The notes beneath the pieces are model-generated. The model was not told the DNA's origin and did not search any database. It saw nothing but the letters and a program-made list of their open reading frames with translations. Made by a program: the position numbers and the translations under genes. A stretch of 64,000 nucleotides of DNA, taken from Psilocybe azurescens (lineage: Eukaryota; Basidiomycota; Agaricomycetes; Agaricales; Agrocybaceae). Shown one piece after another: positions 57,958 to 64,000 of the stretch (its first letter is position 1; the number at the start of each line of letters is the position of its first letter). The stretch covers positions 1-64,000 of the forward strand of contig JAJIRX010000028.1 in NCBI GenBank assembly GCA_023853785.1, given 5' to 3'.

Positions 57958-59582
57958 TCATGTATCCTCCCCGAAAATCAAAGAAGGGATCTGCGAAGGC
58001 TTCGACATTATACCGCCATTGGCCCTTTCGTGCAAGTTGAGCATGAGCCGAGACACCACGATGACAGAAATGCTAAGCAACGGTCAGCTTCAAATGGAGA
58101 ATATCATTCAGTTTGACTCTCACTTGCAAGATAGCGTAGACAGACAACCGCGCAAGATTGGCTGACGAATCAGCTAGTGATAAGTCTTCCTTCAAATATT
58201 AGGAGAACAAAGGGACTCACTTGGGGGAGCTAAGCAAATTCATTAGTAACGAGCACGGTATTAAAAGCATGGCATAATTACATAGAAAGTAACTGTATTG
58301 GCCATGTTGAGTATCACTGCTATTCTATCGGACACTGTAAGCAGCCAAAAAGAAGGAGCACTATGATTTGAGGGCGATACCTACAGGTAATAGACAACAC
58401 CTGCCATAGTATGAAACGTTTTAAACGAGAAGACCTGACATCAGGAAAAAGCACGCACCATCTCTTAGAAGCAGAGATCTTAGAGATAACCTGTTCAGTC
58501 CAATGGTAGGCAAGCGAGTCCTATCCCCCAATATTTTGTGGAGGAATTAGTCCGAAAATAAGGGAGTCGTATACGATGAGGCATTCCCAAGCTCCAGCTA
58601 GTCCTATATGTGAATAATGTGGACTATAAATGAATGACACAAGGCAAGGGAGAATCAGGTAACCTCACTGATTGCACTGATTAAATTTGCCGAACAGAGC
58701 AAAACCAATCAAAACGATATTCCAGTACACTCCGTCAACGAGCAGGTACATACGTTTCACGAGATATGCCGATCTGACAACCATCAGGTGTTGTAGTACC
58801 TGATGCTTGTTTACGAGTTAACATTACCTGGCATTGTAGAACTTGATAATTAGTCTGAGGACCCTTATATCAAAAAACAAAAACAAAGGAGGTTGAAGAC
58901 ATACCAGCAATGTTACTATGAGGATCAGGCCAACCGCCACCATGGAAAGTAGCACGCGACGTGATCTCTTATATAGGGCGTATATCCTTAGACTGAGATA
59001 TACTGGACATGAACATTCAGCAAATTCACGCATTAGTGAACCATCGGAAGACTTGAGGCTGATAGAGTTTCACTCACTGCATATGAGAACTTCACTTACT
59101 ACTAACAGAGATTCACGAAATATTCCTGGAGCTTCTAACAAACACCTAGAAGTAATTCCATTGAATTAACTCGCCACCATCTGATCACGGTAAAAGCTGA
59201 CCTCTGTGTGATGCTTAGATATTTTAAATGATTGAGATTTTATTCAAAACTCACTTTAGGACCTACGCCGCTTACAGTAGCCTCGTCGAATGCGGGGATG
59301 AATAGCATAACATTCATCGCCACGGCGAAATATCTATGAATAAAAAATAGATAGGCGCTCAAGGTCTTCGGCCGCCTCCAAATGCAATCGACCTCGGTCC
59401 CGAAGGTGATTAGGTGATCATAAAACAGACACACCACGGCTGATATAGTAATGCAGTTATGAACCCAGCTGAAGTGAGAAACCAGGTTCAATAGTGTGGA
59501 CCTCGAGGCAAACTTTCGCATAAAACACCTACGTTTCATAAATGTTGGCAGGGGAATCGACGGCTACATTTGCGTTGTTCAT
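57958..59582 (-). CDS. DUF6533 multi-pass membrane protein, copy 7 (subtype A)
   Basis: ATG 59582: MNNANVAVDSPANIYE. Exon 2 carries ITISAVVCLFYDHLITFG, TEVDCIWRRPKTLSAYLFF and RYFAVAMNVMLFIPAFDE. Others: PGIFRESLLVVSEVLICS, YLSLRIYALYKRSRRVLLSM, LAGAWECLIVYDSLIFGL, NMANTVTFY and VVSRLMLNLHERANGGIMSK, ending FGEDT. Like copy 1 it has an in-frame TAG (complement of 58381-58383) in the penultimate helix, avoidable by splicing 58325-58384 (60 nt, GT..AG). First gene downstream of the intact peptidase. Confidence 0.73.
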
Positions 59583-59628
59583 CGAATGAAGAGCACAGGC
59601 AAGAAGATGTAAGGTACACAGGTGAAGA

Positions 59629-59675
59629 AGGATGAGGCTTCATGTCGGTTGCATGAGTATGAGGACTATAAACAA
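59629..59675 (-). promoter_or_regulatory. TATA-like array box of DUF6533 copy 7
   Basis: Read on the minus strand: cttttgtttatagtcctcat, then actcatgcaaccgacatgaa, about 50-90 bp upstream of the ATG. Confidence 0.5.
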
Positions 59676-60430
59676 AAGCTGAGGCGGACAAATATCAAAA
59701 TTTGATCGCTCATCTTTCAACCGCTGTGGCTGTCAGGCTTGAGCCGCCTTTGCTGTACTTTGGAAGTGAGATGTTCATATAGTTCTTCAGGAGGTGAGAC
59801 ACGCTGCAAAATGACACCTGTTCTAAAGTGCTCTATGAAAAAAGACCGCGACATCAAGAACATGAAGTTTACTAGCAAATGGGACTGTAGATACCATACA
59901 GGGAAGGAAAGTCACGGACGATGTGCCCTTACTCTTGAATCATCTCGGTTCCCAACGGTATCAAAAGTTGGCGATTAACGTGAGCTTTGAGTTAGTCACG
60001 AAGTTGAGACCAAAGTGAATAATACAAATAGGATGATTCTATGGACGCCATGAATTATCGTTCAACGTAGCGTAACATCATTCAGATAGAAATAGCCAAT
60101 CGATACTGACCTTGACTTCCCATGCCGTGAAATTTTGTTCTGTATGGTTATCAAATCATAAAAGAAAGTGAGGATCAAGACCCATGACCCCCAGTGACAG
60201 CCCCCGACAACGAGTTCCTAGAATAACGTCGGTGTTCCTCCGAGAGATCGTACCTTAGACTTCTGTTTCGCTGCAGAAGTTGATGACACGCAGATGCCAG
60301 ATTAAATGTACATTTTATTTTATTATCACAGGAAGCACTGATCTGTGAGATCTCATCAATTCTCATACTTCAGCGCAGGGCACAACATTGAGTTCTCACC
60401 TCGTCGTCATATGTAGTAGATAAGCACTGA
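59676..60430. other. Spacer between DUF6533 copy 7 and the M24 peptidase
   Basis: 59.70-60.06 kb and 60.11-60.37 kb recur in other inter-gene spacers of the array. It holds the peptidase 3' flank. No gene of its own. Confidence 0.5.
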
Positions 60431-62247
60431 TTATATTTCGCCAGAGCAGACAGCTTCGAGCCAAGCAACGTCGCTCCTGACAGTTGTCAGATTCTGATAT
60501 CCATCGTCGGTAACAACAACGACATCTTCGATCCTCACTCCTCCCACGGGCTCGTATTTTTGAGAACATCATGGTTTATGTGCTTCGAGTTGCGAACGGC
60601 CGCCAGGAGATGTGGAGAGAAGTAAATGCCGGGTTCTACGGTCTTCAGGGAGATAGTAAGTATATTATTAAACTTTTTTATAATTGAAATTGGACGACGT
60701 ACAACCACCATGCCAGCCTCCAAGGGCAATCTGAGTCTCAGATAGGTATAGAAGCTTTCATTGCCAAGTGTTACTCCATTAATGGTGGGATTTACAACTG
60801 GTTTACTGGCGCTTGGTACATCATGTACATCCATGCCGAGAGAGTGGCCCACGCCATGAGGGAAGAAAGCAGAGGAGACCCCATCAGCAAGGATCGCTTC
60901 TTCAGAGTTCCATGATCCGGAACCAGGGGACTCGGGTGTCTTGAAGATCCCAAGTTTCTGGAATCCTTTCACGAGAGTACGATGACAGATGAGCTGCACA
61001 GCATCCCAATGAAGGCCAGCTTTAATTATGTCGAAGGATTCCTGTAATGACGAAATGTATAAGATGTTATACAGTTGAATTAAACCCGCCGATGCTCTTA
61101 CCTTTTGCATCTCAAGAACAAGCTCGTATATGGCTCGCGCTTCTGGGGTAAACTTCCCACCGTTACCAACTGGCATGGTACGGGTGATATCAGACGCGTA
61201 ACAATTCCATTCACACCCCGCATCAATGAGCAGGACTTGCGGATCAAGTTCCTTCGTCTTTCCATGGGCGAGTTCGCTTTTGTTATGATGATCATGAGGT
61301 TTTACGGGACCCCATGCAAATTCCCTGTCATTGCAGCAATAGTGGAGGGTCGATGCACGAGTTGAAGCCGCCACAATGGGAAGATAGGCCTGATGCACGG
61401 ATCTGGAATCTGCGTGAGTTTCCGCATTTCAAAGTCGCCGTCGAAGCAATACGACTCACCCTTCTCTTCTGCATGAAGCCACAAAAATGGCTTCAGCTTC
61501 AGCCTCTTTCTCGATCAGCCATTCTCCTGGGAGCAGTGGCCTATCAACTCCAGCTCCAGCACCCGCTCCAATCTTTCCTTTTACAGCCTTGCCCAAGACT
61601 CTCATGATGACTTCGTGAGCTCGAGAGCTGATCTCATTGGCGTGCTTGATGGCCGCGATTTCGTCAGAGTCTTTGACTAAGCGTGCGGTGTGAAGCGCAG
61701 ACAGAAGGTATAGATCCGTAACGGCACCGTCAGTGTCGAGAATCTGCTGAGTATATTCCGAAGGAAGGGTAGGGAAAAGAGGAGAGTTCCTAGGCAGGGT
61801 ATGAAAAAGTACACCTGGAAGTGCCTTTATGAGAGTTTCGATTGCGGCTGGAAGGGCGCTTCGGTGCTCCACAGTGGTTACGTCGTAAATCTGTTTTGCG
61901 GCTGCCGGGGAAGGTGGGGGCACTGACCACATCATGTCTTCAAGCTCTGCTTTTGGAATGAACAGCGCAAGAGAAGGAGTAGTTGATAGTGATGTTCCAG
62001 GTTGATATGCTGCCACAACAAAAGACGAGGGTACATCACATCCTGATAAATAATGAAAATTGGATTCTTGACGGAAGACAACTTCACGATCGGTGTCATT
62101 GCGGAACTCCACAACACCTCCAGCAAGCAACAAGACTTGGGGCTGTACTAGATGAGCATGAATATGTAAGTTTTCATCATTCAGACGCACCTTGGTTCGC
62201 TCTGCCTCTGGAAGCAGCTTCACGAGATGTTCAAAGGTCTTGAGCAC
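60431..62247 (-). CDS. Peptidase M24 Xaa-Pro dipeptidase/aminopeptidase
   Basis: N-terminal AMP_N-like half: HLVKLLPEAERTKVRLNDEN, LLLAGGVVEFRNDTDREVVF, RQESNFHYLSGCDVPSS and ALFIPKAELEDMMWS. Catalytic half: AYLPIVAASTRASTLHY, VLLIDAGCEWNCYASDITRT with both Asp ligands, FFPHGVGHSLGMDVHDVP with the His ligand, TVEPGIYFSPHLL with a Glu, and VRIEDVVVV with the last Glu. All five dinuclear-metal ligands are present, so it should cleave X-Pro peptides in the cytosol. The first ATG is not resolved: the frame at 62247 opens with GTG and continues upstream to about 62.32 kb without ATG, implying a 5' exon. One A seems missing from the A5 run 60557-60561, which otherwise truncates the protein just before the last Glu. 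Confidence 0.85.
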
Positions 62248-62249
62248 AT

Positions 62250-62484
62250 GCTTCTGCGCTGTACAATCGAGTAAGCTAAACTGATCACCGCTTTCAGGTA
62301 AAATTAATGACCAGGATACACCATGGTAAATGAATATAATTTGGAGATTGGAAAAGAACTGTTGTGGAAGAGAGATAAGATGCGATTTCCAAATTCGAGT
62401 GTCGCATTAGGAAACATTTTCGTTTTACTCAACCCACATGACTCCGCACTACCATTTGCATTAAAGACTTATTTCTACTCTCGA
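62250..62484. promoter_or_regulatory. Divergent promoter, M24 peptidase / HIT-finger gene
   Basis: About 235 bp separate the two oppositely oriented genes and must contain both promoters (and perhaps the peptidase's first exon). No strong TATA is evident. Confidence 0.4.
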
Positions 62485-63327
62485 ATGGCACCAAAAAGCA
62501 AACGACAACCTCAATGTCAAGTCTGCTTGGATCAGGACTACAAATACACCTGTCCTCAATGTAAGATTGTCTAGTGAGTCTGAACCATCCACAAACTTCG
62601 AACACATTGCTCAGTGTCCTTACAGCTGCTCACTGGGATGTTATAAGAAACATAAAGGTCGTTCTGAACCTTTGAAAGTCACCCAGTTTGCTGACTGTTC
62701 CTCAGAATCGACATGCGTCGGACCAAACGAAGACTTCAGCTGGCACATCTCACGACAATTCGGTTACCGAAAACCAGGATGAAGAGCGTCCAGGTATATC
62801 TGAGGATCCTTGCTATAGTTGGCCGTGTACTGAAGAATGATTCTAGTTGAGAATTTGACAGATTTAACCCAAGAACCTTCTCTGTCGGGACGTGTTCCTC
62901 TTCGTCCTCTGACGTCGCTCAAGTGGCCTTATGTGCCCGACGAATCAGCGTTTCCCGATCCTCTAAAACGTGATGACCCCAAGACACTTCAACTTCCCCA
63001 GTATGAAGCTATTGGTGATTGATTACCTCGCTTTTATTTGAATTTAAACTGAAGAACTTGTTAGCGACCTCGCCCGCCATTCGGAAAATACTTTCGGAGC
63101 ACAAGAACCTTCCTGAACTTTTGATCTCTATCGATAAACTTCGTGGCCCCGATCGAGAGCATACTCTTCAAAAAGCACTTGGTATCACAGCTCCGGAAAT
63201 CGATGATCAGCTTCGACCGCCCGACCTCGGTGAAGATGTCCTGGCATTGCGAGAGTTGGCGGAAGCCATTGAGGCAGCTGTCAGAGGTGGCAATCAGTCA
63301 GCACTTGGTTTGGACTGGGAAGGTTGA
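62485..63327 (+). CDS. HIT-type zinc-finger protein (ZNHIT3/Hit1-like)
   Basis: ATG 62485: MAPKSKRQPQCQVCLDQDYK, YTCPQCKIVY then, after a 60-nt intron, CSLGCYKKHK, which together form the zf-HIT C4/C2HC finger. Then a Ser/Thr linker (SDQTKTSAGTSHDNSVTE), ENLTDLTQEPSLSGRVPLRP, LTSLKWPYVPDESAFPDPL, and after an intron SPAIRKILSEHKNLPELLIS with IDKLRGPDREHTLQKALG, ending SALGLDWEG. The helical C-terminus matches Hit1/ZNHIT3-type proteins, which help assemble box C/D snoRNPs. Length about 220 residues, no disruptions. Confidence 0.85.
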
Positions 63328-63963
63328 AGATGTGAAGACTTTCTCTCTCTCTCCGGAGTCTTTTCTTTTCAGTGATAACCGTCTGTATTCTTCGCTTGAA
63401 GAGTAAATCCGGAACAGTGTTGCACAAGCGATGAAAATCCTGAAAGAGTGAGTTTTTTTCGCCATGAGGCAATCTACAACCTATATTTAACGGCTTCAGC
63501 GCTCTCAAATCCCCAAATTGTCAGTTTAAACATAGTGTGAGTGCGAACTACAATAGCACAGTATGGCGCATGACCAAATGGTTCCAGTACCGTTGTGCCA
63601 ACTATATACACGGAACACCTGGACGCCGTTGGGTATTGGAGGTCAGGCTGCCGTCGTAGTGATGCCCATAAACGATAACGATTGGCTATCTTCAATGCGA
63701 TTCATTTGCCCATCGGAAGACAAACAGATTCAACCAACTTCGGCATGTCGTATAGGTATAGCTTCTTCTCTTTCTGTTCGGCCCGCTTCTTTTACCCCAC
63801 CTTTACCCCTCGAAGAGACAGAGTGTGCGAAAGTGACTATATGACGCCTATGTATATCTTCCTTCTGCATGGTCAATAAATTCATCCCCCTCTTTCCAAC
63901 CTCGTTGTTCCTCGAGGAATACCAACTCATCACCAAATCGTTTATTAATTTCCCCCTCCGATA
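63328..63963. other. Intergenic between HIT-finger gene and right-edge gene
   Basis: Overlapping ORFs on both strands (for example 63563-63844 +) have no recognisable domain. Probably the 3' flank of the HIT-finger gene and the promoter of the next. Confidence 0.4.
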
Positions 63964-64000
63964 ATGTCAGAGAAAGAGAAGGGCGGTGGCTCCTTAGTCG
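63964..64000 (+). CDS. Probable gene start truncated by window edge
   Basis: gataATGTCAGAGAAAGAG is a good fungal start context and opens MSEKEKGGGSLV to the edge, after a pyrimidine-rich leader (about 63.87-63.96 kb). Too short to identify. Confidence 0.35.
   Translation, partial: MSEKEKGGGSLV

Larger units (their letters stand above)
51940..60640 (-). repeat. Inverted segmental duplication, right copy
   Basis: Counterpart of 9608-14460. Read on the minus strand: peptidase 3' end, DUF6533 copy 7, copy 6, copy 5. Copy 6 and its flanks (about 54.4-57.7 kb) have no equivalent in the left copy, so it was either inserted here or lost there. Confidence 0.8.

Noticed and set aside
61314..61607. 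97-codon plus-strand ORF
   Set aside because: Antisense to the M24 peptidase exon junction.
1..64000. CRISPR arrays, bacterial operons, rRNA genes
   Set aside because: No regularly spaced repeats, no Shine-Dalgarno-linked operons and no rRNA-like sequence were seen. The gene structures are eukaryotic.

Overview
The window looks like a nuclear genome segment of a filamentous basidiomycete, most likely an Agaricomycete. Short GT..AG introns (about 50-70 nt) interrupt almost every gene. Several families recognised here (DUF6535 and DUF6533 membrane proteins, PARG-like proteins with a microbial-type catalytic domain, caspase-like p20 proteins with long C-terminal extensions) are typically expanded in that class. 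The species cannot be named from the sequence. Much of the window is accessory: duplicated, inverted, frameshifted and transposon-littered.

Layout. 0-5 kb: a decayed DDE transposase and a 1.77-kb fold-back element with about 430-bp inverted termini (CACTA-like ends). 5.1-8.1 kb (-): a DUF6535 gene. 9.6-14.5 kb (+): a peptidase-M24 C-terminal fragment followed by two DUF6533 genes. 14.8-17.3 kb: a truncated DUF6535 copy, a scrap of a PARG leader and a broken F-box gene. 18-30 kb: three PARG-like copies (+) and two caspase-like copies (-), laid out as a segmental duplication in which different partners have decayed. 30-33.6 kb: a mariner-like miniature element, a tRNA-derived SINE-like unit and a pseudogene for a cell-surface protein. 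34.7-37.1 kb (-): a calpain. 39.7-46.1 kb: the most conventional stretch, with a SUR7/PalI protein, a carboxymuconolactone-decarboxylase-like protein, a hydroxyisobutyrate-dehydrogenase-like protein and a metal-dependent cyclase. 46.7-59.6 kb (-): five more DUF6533 genes, with a second M24 fragment and a miniature transposon between them. 60.4-62.3 kb (-): the full M24 Xaa-Pro peptidase. 62.5-63.3 kb (+): a HIT zinc-finger protein. A further gene probably starts at the right edge.

The main architectural observation is that the 9.6-14.5 kb block is an inverted copy of the 52-60.6 kb block. Both read M24 peptidase then DUF6533 genes on the same strand, so the window is bracketed by a DUF6533/M24 array of seven membrane-protein genes in at least four subtypes. 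Six of them share a TATA-like upstream box.

A caution on quality: many apparent frameshifts sit at homopolymer runs and most have the sense of one missing base. Several 'pseudogenes' may therefore be assembly errors, while others carry real nonsense codons or deletions.
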